In this document: in pieces, positions 32,882 through 41,642 of the stretch
Layout of the letters: every line of letters begins with the position of its first letter
Position numbering within the stretch: the stretch's first letter is position 1
From: Streptomyces sp. NBC_01591
GTDB taxonomy: Bacteria > Actinomycetota > Actinomycetes > Streptomycetales > Streptomycetaceae
Length of the DNA: 64,000 bases
Reading direction: 5' to 3'
Assembly: GCF_035918155.1 (NCBI RefSeq)
Contig: NZ_CP109327.1
Coordinates: 7,192,001-7,256,000 of the forward strand
Position numbers and translations under genes: made by a program
Notes under the pieces: model-generated
Told to the model about the DNA's origin: nothing
Seen by the model: only the letters and a program-made list of their open reading frames with translations
The model's database searches: none

Positions 32882-34586
32882 TTAGGGCTCGTAAGGAATC
32901 AACACGTTGGTTTGGTCTCTGTCGTGAGGGTCGCGCCGTGTGCGGTGGCGTGGACGAGGAGTCCTGCCAGGGTGCTGAGGTGTGCTGCTGGGGGCTGGGG
33001 TGTGTGCGTGCTGGTCCATCAGTCGTCGGATCTCGCTGGTGGTGTGGCGGATGGTGTCCTTGCTGACGGCGAAGAGGTGGGCCAGCACGGTAGGCGGCAG
33101 AGCGAGGTTTTGTTGCAGCACGGTGGCCAGGACCCGGTCGGCCAGGTCGAGTTTGGCTTTGCGGCCGCCGCCCGGGGCCCGGCGCCGGGTGCCGCCGTCG
33201 CGTCGGGTGGCCGGGTCCTGTTTTGCAGCGCCTGCCAGCCAGGGGTCAGGGTCTCGGTCAGCTCGGCCAGTGCGGTGCAGGTCATGCCGGTCAGCGCGGG
33301 ATGTGACAGGGCACCGCGGTCGAAGACCGCCGCCGGCCCGGGCGTCGGCCTGGTGGGGTCTGCCGGGCTGGCGGGGTGGGGGTGCACGGTGTAGTTCCAT
33401 TCGCCGTGGAAGGCATGTCCGGTGACCGGCGCCGCGTTCAGCTCGGTGTCGCTGACCTTCACACCGGTGGGATAGGTGCCGGTGTCGAGTTCGGCGTGGA
33501 CGGTGAGACCGGTGCGGGTGGTGGTCGCGGCGATGGACTGCACGACGACCTCGTGGCTGTTCAGCGCTCTGCCGCGCCAGTTCATGGTGATCGCGGAGAA
33601 CAGCCGATGCTCCACCTTGTTCCACTTCGATGTGCCCGGCGGCATGTGGCAGACCGTGACGGCCAGGCCGGTCCGGGCGGCGAACGCGGCCAACTCGGTC
33701 TTGAAGGCCCGGGTGCGGTAGCCGTTGGAGCCGCCGGCATCGGCAGTGATCAACAGACGTCTGGCCTGCGGGTAGTCGAGGCGTCCTTGCCCGTTCCACC
33801 AACGGCGGATCGATTCGACCGCGAAGGCTGCGGTGTCGTGATCCGTACCGACATTCACCCAGCCGGTGTCCGCCGCCAGATCGTAGATGCCATAAGGCAG
33901 GGCCTTGCCCAGTGCATCGCTGGGGAAGTCATGGACGTCAACCCGCACGGGTTCACCGGCCGGCCGCCATTGACGTCCCGCATTCTTGAAATCCCCGACG
34001 ACTTCCTTCTTTTTCGTGTCCACACTGACCACCGGCTCGCCCTCCGCCTGATGGTCCTTGACCTGGTCGTTGATGTACCGGAACTGCGCGTCCCGGTCGG
34101 GGTGCTGAGCGCCCTCAAGGGTCTTGGCATTGGCCTGCAGACTGAAACCGTTCTCCCGCAGCAGCCTGCCCACGGTCGGCGCCGACGCGGTATGGCCCTG
34201 CCGCGTCAGCTCCCCGGCCAGAGACCGCAGCGACTTGGTCGTCCACCGCAGCGGCGACATCGGATCCCCCGCTCATCCGGCTCGACCAGCGCCAGCAACG
34301 CCGGAACGAGCAGCCGGTCAAGCTTCTCGGCGCTCTTGCGACCGCCGCCGTCCCGGCGGACCCGGCCATCGGGCAGTGGGTCCTCACCGCCCTCCAACTC
34401 GAAGACACCCTTCCGCACCGTCGTCTCGCTCACCCCTGCGGCACGCGCGACGGCCCGGACCCCACCGTGCCCCAGCAGCCGGGCCTCGGCGGCCAGCGCC
34501 AGCCGCTGCTGCCGCTCATTCAGATGAGGGAACAACACTCCGAATCTCAGGGCAAGTTGGTCACGAACCTCACTCGGTATGCGCAT
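32882..34586 (-). pseudogene. ISAzo13-family transposase, two frame changes
   Basis: Piece 1 from 34586 starts MRIPSEVRDQLALRFGVLFP and contains AVARAAGVSETTVRKG (helix-turn-helix). Near 34,260-34,270 at GCGGGGGATCC the frame changes to GDPMSPLRWTTKSLRSLAGE. The catalytic part follows (VVSVDTKKKEVVGDFKNAGR, LLITADAGGSNGYRTRAFK, MPPGTSKWNKVEHRLFSAI). A second change near 33,190 leads to GGGRKAKLDLADRVLATVLQ and a C-terminus ending inside the terminal repeat. With two shifts it is probably dead, unless the G-run shift is programmed. The order of blocks is that of ISAzo13-family enzymes. Confidence 0.8.
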
Positions 34587-34640
34587 ACCACACCAACGAC
34601 AGGGAGACCGTGAAGCAACGTGTTGATTCTTTACGAGCCC
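32885..34640. mobile_element. ISAzo13-like insertion sequence
   Basis: The terminal inverted repeats begin GGGCTCGTAA and end AATCAACACGTTG, at 32885-32909 and 34616-34640, with one mismatch. They are flanked by TTA on both sides (32882-32884 and 34641-34643), a probable 3-bp target duplication. The element contains a frameshifted transposase. Its last CCC is part of the 10-bp target duplicated by the neighbouring IS4 element. Confidence 0.85.
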
Positions 34641-34647
34641 TTAGCCT

Positions 34648-36100
34648 CAATACCGTTCAGTTAGTGGATTTGGATGGTGATGTGGGGGTTGTGTTTGGGT
34701 TGGGGCGAGTGTGTGTGGTGGGAGCGTTTCGCGGCCCATTTCAGGATCTTGCGTTTGACGACTCGTGGGTGTGTGCGCTTTCGGCGTGGTGGGTTGAGGT
34801 GTTGGGTGAGCCATCGGATGGCGTGATGCCAGATCGTGTCGGCCGTGTCAGTGCTCGGAGGGGGGAAATGCGCTCTGCGCGACTGAACGGCGAGCGATGC
34901 GGAGGGCTTTGACGAAGGAGACTCTGTCGGGGTCGTGGCCGGCGTGTGCGGCGGTGTCGGCCATCAGGGTGCGGATGGCGTAGTGGCAGCACAGGTGTCC
35001 CCAGATTTCTTGCTGGACGAGCTCGGGGGCTTTCGAGCGCAGTACCGCGCGGGGCCCGCGCTGGTGGGTTTTCAGTTCGTCGAAGGTGGTCTCGATTTCC
35101 CACCGTTGGACGTAGGCGGCTGCGAGGTCCTCGGCGCCGGCCTCGGCCGGGTCGAGGATCGTGGTCAGCAGACGGTATTCCTCGGGGTTGTCCCGGCCGT
35201 CATCGACCGTGTAGTCGATCACTCTGACCGTGAGTGGATCCGTCGTGGCCCGGTTCGGGCCCGACGTCGGGACGATCCTGGCCAGCCACGACCCGTCGGC
35301 CAGGGTTTCCAGATACCGGGGCCTCAGGTTCGTCTTCACTCGCCAGAGCAGATCCGCGCCCGTGGCTGCGGACTGCTGCCAGAGGCGGAACCCGTAAAAG
35401 CCCCGGTCGGCCAGGACCAGCTGGCCCGGCTCAAGTCGCCCGACGAGCTGCCGGGACAACTCGATCTCCGACACACTGCACGGGCCGGTGACAGCGTCGA
35501 AGACCGCATGAGTACCGCATTCCGCCAATGCCACCAGGCGGGCCTGCGGAAACGCGGACCGCTCCCCCCTGCTGGAAGCGGGCCGCCCGAAGAACTCCGC
35601 GTTGGCCGCCGTGTCCGCCACGTCCAGGCACGTCCCGTCGATCGCCACCAGGCGACGCCCGGCCAGCCACGACCCCGGCGTGTCCGGCCCCGCCAGCGGA
35701 CGCGCGACACGGGCGAAGAGATCCCGCACTGGCTCGAACCCCAGACGAGCCCTGGCCTGGAAGATCGCCGACTTCGAGGGCGGCGGAAACGACTCCGACC
35801 ACCCCGACGCCCACGACAGCCCGTCCGTGAGCTGCGCGAACACATCCTCGTAGGAACCATCCGAATACAACGCCATCCCCATCGAGAAGTACGCCATCAC
35901 CCGGGCAGGCAACGACCGGTGACGCCGCTCAGTACGCCCCGCCTCCTCGATCACCGCGTCAACCACGTCCGCGGGAAACACCCGCGTCAGCAACCCCACA
36001 GACACCAAATCCGACAACCGGACATCAGAAGACGGCTTCACCCAACCAGAACGCGGCATGCACCCACGATAACCCAGCAGGGCTTAACTGAACGGTATTG
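34648..36100. mobile_element. IS4-family insertion sequence (1453 bp)
   Basis: Perfect 16-bp terminal inverted repeats, CAATACCGTTCAGTTA, lie at 34648-34663 and 36085-36100. They are flanked by identical 10-bp direct repeats, CCCTTAGCCT, at 34638-34647 and 36101-36110, a target duplication of the length expected for IS4 relatives. The transposase gene is intact. The duplicated target includes the last 3 bp of the ISAzo13-like element and the first 3 bp of the IS1380 element, so this is the youngest insertion of the nest. Confidence 0.97.
34848..36059 (-). CDS. IS4-family transposase
   Basis: 403 aa. It has the N-terminal IS4 domain (RLSDLVSVGLLTRVFPADVV). The DDE core shows AIDGTCLDVADTAANAEFFG (first Asp), LVLADRGFYGFRLWQ (second Asp) and the Y-2-R-3-E-6-K signature in YVQRWEIETTFDELK. 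All three acidic residues are present and the frame is uninterrupted, so it is likely functional. The ATG at 36059 lies 41 nt inside the right terminal repeat. Confidence 0.95.
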   Translation of the reverse strand: MPRSGWVKPSSDVRLSDLVSVGLLTRVFPADVVDAVIEEAGRTERRHRSLPARVMAYFSMGMALYSDGSYEDVFAQLTDGLSWASGWSESFPPPSKSAIFQARARLGFEPVRDLFARVARPLAGPDTPGSWLAGRRLVAIDGTCLDVADTAANAEFFGRPASSRGERSAFPQARLVALAECGTHAVFDAVTGPCSVSEIELSRQLVGRLEPGQLVLADRGFYGFRLWQQSAATGADLLWRVKTNLRPRYLETLADGSWLARIVPTSGPNRATTDPLTVRVIDYTVDDGRDNPEEYRLLTTILDPAEAGAEDLAAAYVQRWEIETTFDELKTHQRGPRAVLRSKAPELVQQEIWGHLCCHYAIRTLMADTAAHAGHDPDRVSFVKALRIARRSVAQSAFPPSEH

Positions 36101-36107
36101 CCCTTAG

Positions 36108-37788
36108 CCTCGATCCACCGACCCGTGCCTTGTGGATGACGTCTCGGAAAACGAAGAAGTGCCTTGTGACCTGCGATGATGGGAGTTCTTCAGGCTTCCA
36201 GCACGCACAATCGGCAAGGCACTTCCGAGATGCAAGTTTCCCACACACGGGCGGCGGTCTCCGCTGCCTTCGATGACGCGAACCTGATCGCGCATGCCGG
36301 GCTGGTCCCGGTGATGCGGCTGGCCGAGCGATGCGGTCTGCCCCGGCTGGTGAGGGAGAACGTGAGGCTGACCGGGACGAAGAACGGCGCGGGTGCCTCG
36401 GCGGACGCCAAGGTCACCGGCATCGTGGGCGGCATGGCCGCAGGAGCGGACAGCATCGACGACCTCGACGTTCTGCGCCACGGTGCGATGTCGGCCGTGT
36501 TCGAAGGGGTCCGTGCCCCGTCCACCCTGGGCACCTTCCTCCGCTCCTTCACCCACGGTCACGCCCTCCAACTGCACGCGGTACACCGCAGGTTCCTCGG
36601 CGAACTGGCCGCGCACACCCCGCTGCTGCCCGGCTCCGGCGAGAAGGCGTTCATCGACGTCGACTCCACCCACAAACGCGTCTACGGCCGCACCAAGCAG
36701 GGTGGCGAGTACGGCCGGTTCAAGGGCATCCGCACCCTGCACCCTCTGCTCGCCACGATCTGCACCCCCACCTCCCGACCGGTGATCGCCACCGTGCGGA
36801 TGCGCCGCGGCAAGGCAGCCGACTCCCGGGGCGCCCCGAAATTCGTCAGCGAGGCGCTGGCCACCGCCGTCGAGGCCGGCTGCACCGGCATGCGCATCCT
36901 GCGCGCGGACTCGCAGTTCTACAACGCCGGTGTCATCGCCGCCTGCCGCCGGTCCGGCGCCCGCTTCTCCCTCACCACCGGGATGAACCCCTCCATCAAA
37001 CGGGCCATCCACAGCATCCCCGACACCGCGTGGCAGCAGATCACCTACCCGACCGCGGTACCCGACCCTGAGACCGGCAAGCTCATCTCGGACGCCGAGG
37101 TCGCCGAGATACCCGCCTGCACCGCCTTCGCCAGCCGCAAGAAAGGCGAGCGGGTCACGGCCCGGCTGATCGTGCGCCGGGTCCGTGACCTGGCCAAACC
37201 CGCCGTCGTCGGCGAGCAGGGCGAGTTGTTCCCGGTCTGGCGCTACCACCCGTTCTTCACCGACACCCCCGCGCCGACGCTCGAGGCCGAGCGGGAGCAC
37301 CGCCACCACGCCGTCGTCGAGCAGGTCATCGCCGACAGCAAAGCCTCCGCCCTGGCCCACCTGCCGTCGGGACACTTCCACGCCAATGCCGCCTGGCTGA
37401 TCCAGTGGGCGATGGCCTACAACCTGCTGCGGGCCGCCGGGGCACTGACCTCCGCCTTCCACGCCAAGGCCACCACCGCCACCCTCCGCGCCCACCTGGT
37501 CCAGGTCCCGGCCCGGATCGCCCGCTCCGCACGGCGCGTCACCCTGCACCTTCCGCGCAACTGGCGCTGGAAAAAAGCCTGGACGCACCTGTTCGACACC
37601 GTCCACCGCCCACCCGAACCCGCCTGACAGTCTCTGCCCACCCCGCCCGCCAGGGCCCGACCGGAACCAAAACCGTGGAAAAGCTGGGCAGACCAGCGGA
37701 TGCAGCACGCCCATGCCCATCGGTCGACCCAAAACCGGCTCAGAAGCCCGTCAGGAGATCACTTCCAGACCACGTCGGCGGATCGAGG
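36108..37788. mobile_element. IS1380-family insertion sequence
   Basis: The inverted repeat CCTCGATCCACCGAC at 36108-36122 matches the complement of GTCGGCGGATCGAGG at 37774-37788 with one mismatch. CTTAG at 36103-36107 and 37789-37793 is a 5-bp target duplication. The duplicated C belongs to the ISAzo13-like end and the duplicated G to the IS630-like end, so it inserted after both of those. Confidence 0.92.
36230..37627 (+). CDS. IS1380-family transposase
   Basis: 465 aa from the ATG at 36230 (MQVSHTRAAVSAAFDDANLI). IS1380 hallmarks are visible: GLVPVMRLAERCGLPRLV, KVTGIVGGMAAGADSIDDLD with LRHGAM, EKAFIDVDSTHKRVYG (first Asp), MRILRADSQFYNAGVIAACR (second Asp), and HHAVVEQVIADSKASALAHL (Glu). 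The frame is intact. It catalyses cut-and-paste movement of its own element. Confidence 0.95.
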   Translation: MQVSHTRAAVSAAFDDANLIAHAGLVPVMRLAERCGLPRLVRENVRLTGTKNGAGASADAKVTGIVGGMAAGADSIDDLDVLRHGAMSAVFEGVRAPSTLGTFLRSFTHGHALQLHAVHRRFLGELAAHTPLLPGSGEKAFIDVDSTHKRVYGRTKQGGEYGRFKGIRTLHPLLATICTPTSRPVIATVRMRRGKAADSRGAPKFVSEALATAVEAGCTGMRILRADSQFYNAGVIAACRRSGARFSLTTGMNPSIKRAIHSIPDTAWQQITYPTAVPDPETGKLISDAEVAEIPACTAFASRKKGERVTARLIVRRVRDLAKPAVVGEQGELFPVWRYHPFFTDTPAPTLEAEREHRHHAVVEQVIADSKASALAHLPSGHFHANAAWLIQWAMAYNLLRAAGALTSAFHAKATTATLRAHLVQVPARIARSARRVTLHLPRNWRWKKAWTHLFDTVHRPPEPA

Positions 37789-37925
37789 CTTAGTGGTCGC
37801 CTCCGGAGGTCCTTCGGGGGTTGACTCCGGAGGCGGCGTCGTGTGGGGCTGGTCGGATGTCGGGGGCTGCGAGGTAGAGGGCGCAGGCGCAGTCCAGAGC
37901 GTGCCGCCTCCGGGGCCTGAGGTCC

Positions 37926-38594
37926 TCAGACGGGGCGCTTGGCCATGACAACCACGCCCGGCCCGGTCTGCTCATCTGCAGGGAGCCGGAGTTCGGCGAC
38001 CGGGTGCAGTCCGGCCTGCTCGATCAGGTCCACGAGCTGCTCCGGCCGCCACTTGTGCGTGGTCCAACGAACGGGCACTCCTCCGTAGGCTTCGGTGCGC
38101 ACCGCATCCTCGTCGCCGACGTGTGTGGCGGCGATGAAGTGCCCGCCCGGCTTCAGGGCGTGCGCGAAATGGGCGAGGACCTGTGGAAGGACATCGCGGG
38201 GAAGGTTGAACAGTGACCACCACCCGAGCACGCCGCCGAGGGAGGCTTCACCGAGGTCGAGCTCGGTGGCGGAGGCGACGCTGAAGCGGCATTGCGGATG
38301 AAGACGGCGCGCGTTCTCGATCATGCGGGGAGAGAGGTCTACCCCGGATACGTCGAGTCCGCGTTCGGCGAGGTAGCCGGTCACCGTGCCGGGGCCGCAA
38401 CCGACGTCGAGGACGGGCCCGAGCTCGCCCACGGTGTCGGCGAAGGCGTCGATCGACGCCTTGAGCCAGGGATGGCGACGGATGTCACCCATACCCGTCG
38501 TCACCACCATGTGGGCGTAGTTGTCGGCCACCTGGTCATAGGACTCACGGACGACGTCGAGATCGGCTGGGCGGTCAATATGGTGTGCGCGCAT
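37926..38594 (-). CDS. Class I SAM-dependent methyltransferase (IS passenger)
   Basis: 222 aa from the ATG at 38594 (MRAHHIDRPADLDVVRESYD). Motif I is VLDVGCGPGTVTGYLAE, followed by VSGVDLSPRMIENAR (acidic loop) and a later LKPGGHFIAATHVGDED. It is similar to small UbiE/Methyltransf_11 enzymes. The N-terminal SYDQVADNYA is typical of Streptomyces small-molecule methyltransferases. The gene lies inside the terminal repeats of the IS630-like element, divergent from its transposase. Its substrate cannot be deduced. It could modify a small molecule, an antibiotic or rRNA. Confidence 0.9.
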   Translation of the reverse strand: MRAHHIDRPADLDVVRESYDQVADNYAHMVVTTGMGDIRRHPWLKASIDAFADTVGELGPVLDVGCGPGTVTGYLAERGLDVSGVDLSPRMIENARRLHPQCRFSVASATELDLGEASLGGVLGWWSLFNLPRDVLPQVLAHFAHALKPGGHFIAATHVGDEDAVRTEAYGGVPVRWTTHKWRPEQLVDLIEQAGLHPVAELRLPADEQTGPGVVVMAKRPV

Positions 38595-38728
38595 CAGCCA
38601 ACAATAGGACGGTGGCGTTGTGTAATCCGGGGGCGTGGGCATGACGGTCATCCTGCCCGACGAGTCCTGGCACGGGCACGGCAGACTGCGGTCCCGGTGA
38701 TCCACTTCTCCCGATCGGCCTGCCTGCC

Positions 38729-39898
38729 ATGCCTGTTGCCCTCGCCCGTCCGATCGTCCTGACCAACGCCGAACGTGAGCGGTTGAAGAAGGCGGCCTAC
38801 GGTCACAAGACCGCGTACCAGGCCCGGCAGCGGGCCGCGATCGTGCTGCACGCGGCCCGCGGGCGCCCCAATGCGCACATTGCCCGCGAGACGGGCCTGC
38901 ACCTGGACACCGTGCGGACCTGGCGCAACCGCTTCGCCGACGGCCGGCTGCCAGCCCTGGCCGACCGCAGGCGCTCGGGGCGCCCGGCCCGTTTCACCCC
39001 CGTGCAGGTCGCCGAGGCCAAGGCCCTGGCCTGCCAGCTCCCGGCCGAGAACGGGGTCCCGTTGTCGCGCTGGTCGTGCCCAGAGCTGGCCACCGAGCTG
39101 ACCGCGCGCCAGATCACCGACAGCATCTCCGCGTCCACGGTGCGCCGCTGGTTGCGCCAGGACGCGCTCAAGTCCTGGCAGTACCGGTCCTGGATCTTCA
39201 TCCGCGACCCGGACTTCCGCGCCAAGGCCCAGCGAGTCCTGGACCTGTACGCCCGCACCTTCGAAGGAGAACCCCTCGGCATGGACGAGTACGTCGTCTC
39301 CAGCGATGAGAAGACCTCGATCCAGGCCCGCTGCCGCTGCCATCCGACCCTGGCCCCGGGCCAGGCCAGGGCGATGCGCGTCAACGACACCTACGGACGC
39401 GGCGGCGCCCTGGCCTACCTGGCCGCCTACGACGTCCACCAGGCCCGAGTGCTCGGCCGCTGCGAACCGCGCACCGGCATCGACCCGTTCATGAGCCTGG
39501 TCGTCCAGGTCATGACACAGGAACCCTACGCCAGCGCCAGGCGTGTCTTCTGGGTCGTCGACAACGGCTCTTCCCACCGCAGCAAGAGGGCCGCCGAACG
39601 GCTGACGGCGGCGTTCCCCAACGCCGTCATGGTCCACACCCCCGTGCACGCCTCCTGGTTGAACCAGGTGGAGATCTACTTCTCCGTGGTGCAGCGCAAG
39701 GTCGTCTCACCCAACGACTTCACCGACCTGACCCAGGTCGGGGACCGGCTCCGAGCATTCGAAGACCGCTACAACGCCACGGCACAGCCGTTCCAGTGGA
39801 GGTTCACCACCTCCGACCTGGACGATCTGCTGGCCCGACTCGACCGGCACACACCCGCCGGCCGACACCAAGAATCCTCCGTCGCCCTGGCAGCCTGA
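38729..39898 (+). CDS. IS630-family transposase
   Basis: 389 aa. Helix-turn-helix region: RGRPNAHIARETGLHLDTVR with TWRNRF, then a second winged-helix unit (SASTVRRWLRQDALKSWQY). DDE residues are visible in YVVSSDEKTSIQARCR, VFWVVDNGSSH and HASWLNQVEIYFSVVQRK. The frame is intact. It fills only the right-hand part of the element, whose left terminal repeat lies 936 bp upstream beyond the methyltransferase gene. Confidence 0.95.
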   Translation: MPVALARPIVLTNAERERLKKAAYGHKTAYQARQRAAIVLHAARGRPNAHIARETGLHLDTVRTWRNRFADGRLPALADRRRSGRPARFTPVQVAEAKALACQLPAENGVPLSRWSCPELATELTARQITDSISASTVRRWLRQDALKSWQYRSWIFIRDPDFRAKAQRVLDLYARTFEGEPLGMDEYVVSSDEKTSIQARCRCHPTLAPGQARAMRVNDTYGRGGALAYLAAYDVHQARVLGRCEPRTGIDPFMSLVVQVMTQEPYASARRVFWVVDNGSSHRSKRAAERLTAAFPNAVMVHTPVHASWLNQVEIYFSVVQRKVVSPNDFTDLTQVGDRLRAFEDRYNATAQPFQWRFTTSDLDDLLARLDRHTPAGRHQESSVALAA

Positions 39899-39986
39899 TC
39901 AACCCCCGAAGGACTTCCGGAACGGACCACTTAGTAGCGCATCGAGCTCGGGTTCATGATGTCCCCGGGCCGGCCCCGCGACTCCG

Positions 39987-40577
39987 TCACGAGACGGCGA
40001 ACCTCAAGGCCAGCCGGGGGCACGGCGCATCGGGCTCGCCCTCCGGTGGCGGTCCCCACGCCGCGAGCGCGGCCGACACCGTCCGGGTGCTCGATTCCAG
40101 ATAGCAGATCATGTTGACCGGGTAGCGGCTGTTGTCGAACATGTAGCGGTCCATGGGCGTCGGTTCCTCGCTGATGAGGAGTCCGCGCTCCTCCGGTGGG
40201 CCGATGCGTTGCCAGTCGGGATGCAGGTGGATGGACCCGAGCACCTCGATGCCCTCGCGCTCCGCGAGCCGGTGGATGCGGAGCAGGTCCCCGGGGGCGC
40301 ACCAGAAGCCACGTCGGGAGTTGCGGTAGGCGCTTCCGAAGCATGGTTCTATCGAGCTCTTGAACTCCTCTAGAGCGACGGGATCAGTGGCGCGGACATT
40401 GGTCGCGAATTCTATCGAGGTGACGGTCGCCGCGTCGTCTTCCATGGTTCCGAGGAGGATGGCGAAGCAGGATGGCGGCTGCTTCGGTGTGCACGCCTGG
40501 TATTCGTCGTGGGCCGCTGTGATGAAGAATTTGAGGGAATCGAAATCGATTAACACGGTCTGTGGGTTCATGGTCAC
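39987..40577 (-). CDS. JAMM/MPN-domain-like protein
   Basis: 196 aa; GTG at 40577 overlaps the aldo/keto reductase stop, with an ATG at 40571 as alternative. Residues ~105-145 contain LGSIHLHPDW followed by ISEEPTPMDRYMF, resembling the JAMM metal motif HxH-P...S-x-D. An upstream Glu in DEYQA could be the general base. Flanking text (FAILLGTMEDDAATVTSIEF) fits the MPN fold. JAMM proteins are zinc isopeptidases; bacterial ones process ubiquitin-like or ThiS-like sulfur carriers. It is the last gene of the NRPS-AKR-JAMM group. No sulfur-carrier protein was seen in the window. Confidence 0.7.
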   Translation of the reverse strand: MTMNPQTVLIDFDSLKFFITAAHDEYQACTPKQPPSCFAILLGTMEDDAATVTSIEFATNVRATDPVALEEFKSSIEPCFGSAYRNSRRGFWCAPGDLLRIHRLAEREGIEVLGSIHLHPDWQRIGPPEERGLLISEEPTPMDRYMFDNSRYPVNMICYLESSTRTVSAALAAWGPPPEGEPDAPCPRLALRFAVS

Positions 40578-41560
40578 GCGTTCTGTTCGCTGGTGGCGAT
40601 GTGTGAATTCTCGTGCGGGGTGGGGCGGGAGGCCGCGTCCAGGCGGTGGATATCAGTCTCGGTGAGTTCGAGCGTCGCTCCCGGCAGCAGCTCGGCCAGT
40701 TGTTCGGGTGTCCTGCCGCTGGCGAGGGGAGCAATCACGTGGGGTCGGGTGCGGAGCCACGCCAGAGCGACCGCCGCGGGGGTGGTGCCGTGCTCGGTGG
40801 CCGTCTCGTCCAGGGCCCGGAGCACGGCCCGGCCGCGGTCGGTGTCGCCGTACGCGCTCGCTGCGGGGCTCCGGACGCTGTCCGGCGTGGGTGCGTTCTG
40901 GCGGTATTTGCCGGTCAGAAAGCCTTGGGCCAGGGAGAAGTAGGGGACGCAGGAGATACGCTCGCGCTCGCAGACCGGGGCGAGATCGTTCTCGAAGATC
41001 TCGCGCTCCATCAGGTTGAAAGGGGGCTGCACGACGATGCATTTCGCGAGGCCCGATCGCTTCGAGGTCGCCAGAGACTCAGCCAGTCGTGGACCGCTGA
41101 TGTTCGACGCGCCGATATGCCGCACTTTCCCCTCTGATATCAGCTCGTCGAGCGTGAAGAGCGTCTCCTGCAGGGGGGTGTGAGGGTCGTCGGCGTGCGT
41201 GTAGTAAAGGTCTATGTAGTCCGTTCGAAGGCGGCGGAGGGATGCTTCGACGGCCTGTCGTACGACTTTCGAAGAGAGTCCCATGAGGTCGCTCTTGCGG
41301 CCCACTTTGGTCGCTATCGTGACGCGGTCGCGAATGCGCCGTGAGGTCAGCCAGTCACCCAAGATGGATTCGGATTCGCCGCCCGCGTTCGGAGGTGCCC
41401 ATTGCGAGTACGAGTCGGCGGTGTCGATGAAGTCTCCGCCAGCTTCGACAAAGGTGTCGAGGATGCGGAAGGAGGTCGCTCTGTCGGCGGTCCAACCGAA
41501 GACACTGCCGCCGAGGCAAAAGGGAAAGACGTCGAGATTGGAATGCGGGATGGCAGTCAA
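40574..41560 (-). CDS. Aldo/keto reductase
   Basis: 328 aa with a TTG start behind AGAAGGAA. The TIM-barrel AKR pattern is clear: GGDFIDTADSYSQW (catalytic Asp and Tyr), VTIATKVGRK (Lys), YIDLYYTHADDPHTP (His) and the cofactor end VIAPLASGRTPEQLAELL. It should reduce a carbonyl with NADPH. The gene follows the NRPS gene by 82 bp and overlaps the JAMM gene by 4 nt, so all three are probably one transcript. A role in reducing a pathway intermediate is inferred. Confidence 0.92.
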   Translation of the reverse strand: MTAIPHSNLDVFPFCLGGSVFGWTADRATSFRILDTFVEAGGDFIDTADSYSQWAPPNAGGESESILGDWLTSRRIRDRVTIATKVGRKSDLMGLSSKVVRQAVEASLRRLRTDYIDLYYTHADDPHTPLQETLFTLDELISEGKVRHIGASNISGPRLAESLATSKRSGLAKCIVVQPPFNLMEREIFENDLAPVCERERISCVPYFSLAQGFLTGKYRQNAPTPDSVRSPAASAYGDTDRGRAVLRALDETATEHGTTPAAVALAWLRTRPHVIAPLASGRTPEQLAELLPGATLELTETDIHRLDAASRPTPHENSHIATSEQNA

Positions 41561-41642
41561 GGGTTCCTTCTGAGTTCTTCGGCGCGGTGGTGCGGACGAG
41601 GCCGGACCGCCGCGCCGGCGGTGGAATGAGGGACCCTTGCCC

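Larger units (their letters stand above)
37793..39930. mobile_element. IS630-like element with passenger methyltransferase (2138 bp)
   Basis: The left end at 37793 and the complement of the right end at 39930 match at 28 of 32 positions: both begin GTGGTC and both contain GTCCTTCGGGGGTTGA. TTA flanks both ends (37790-37792, 39931-39933). Ordinary IS630 elements are about 1-1.2 kb with the transposase filling them. Here the transposase (38729-39898) occupies the right half and a SAM methyltransferase (37926-38594) the left half. No second left end was found between them. Confidence 0.8.

Noticed and set aside
36104..37732. 542-codon frame opposite the IS1380 transposase
   Set aside because: Gly/Asp-rich antisense text; the plus strand holds all DDE motifs.
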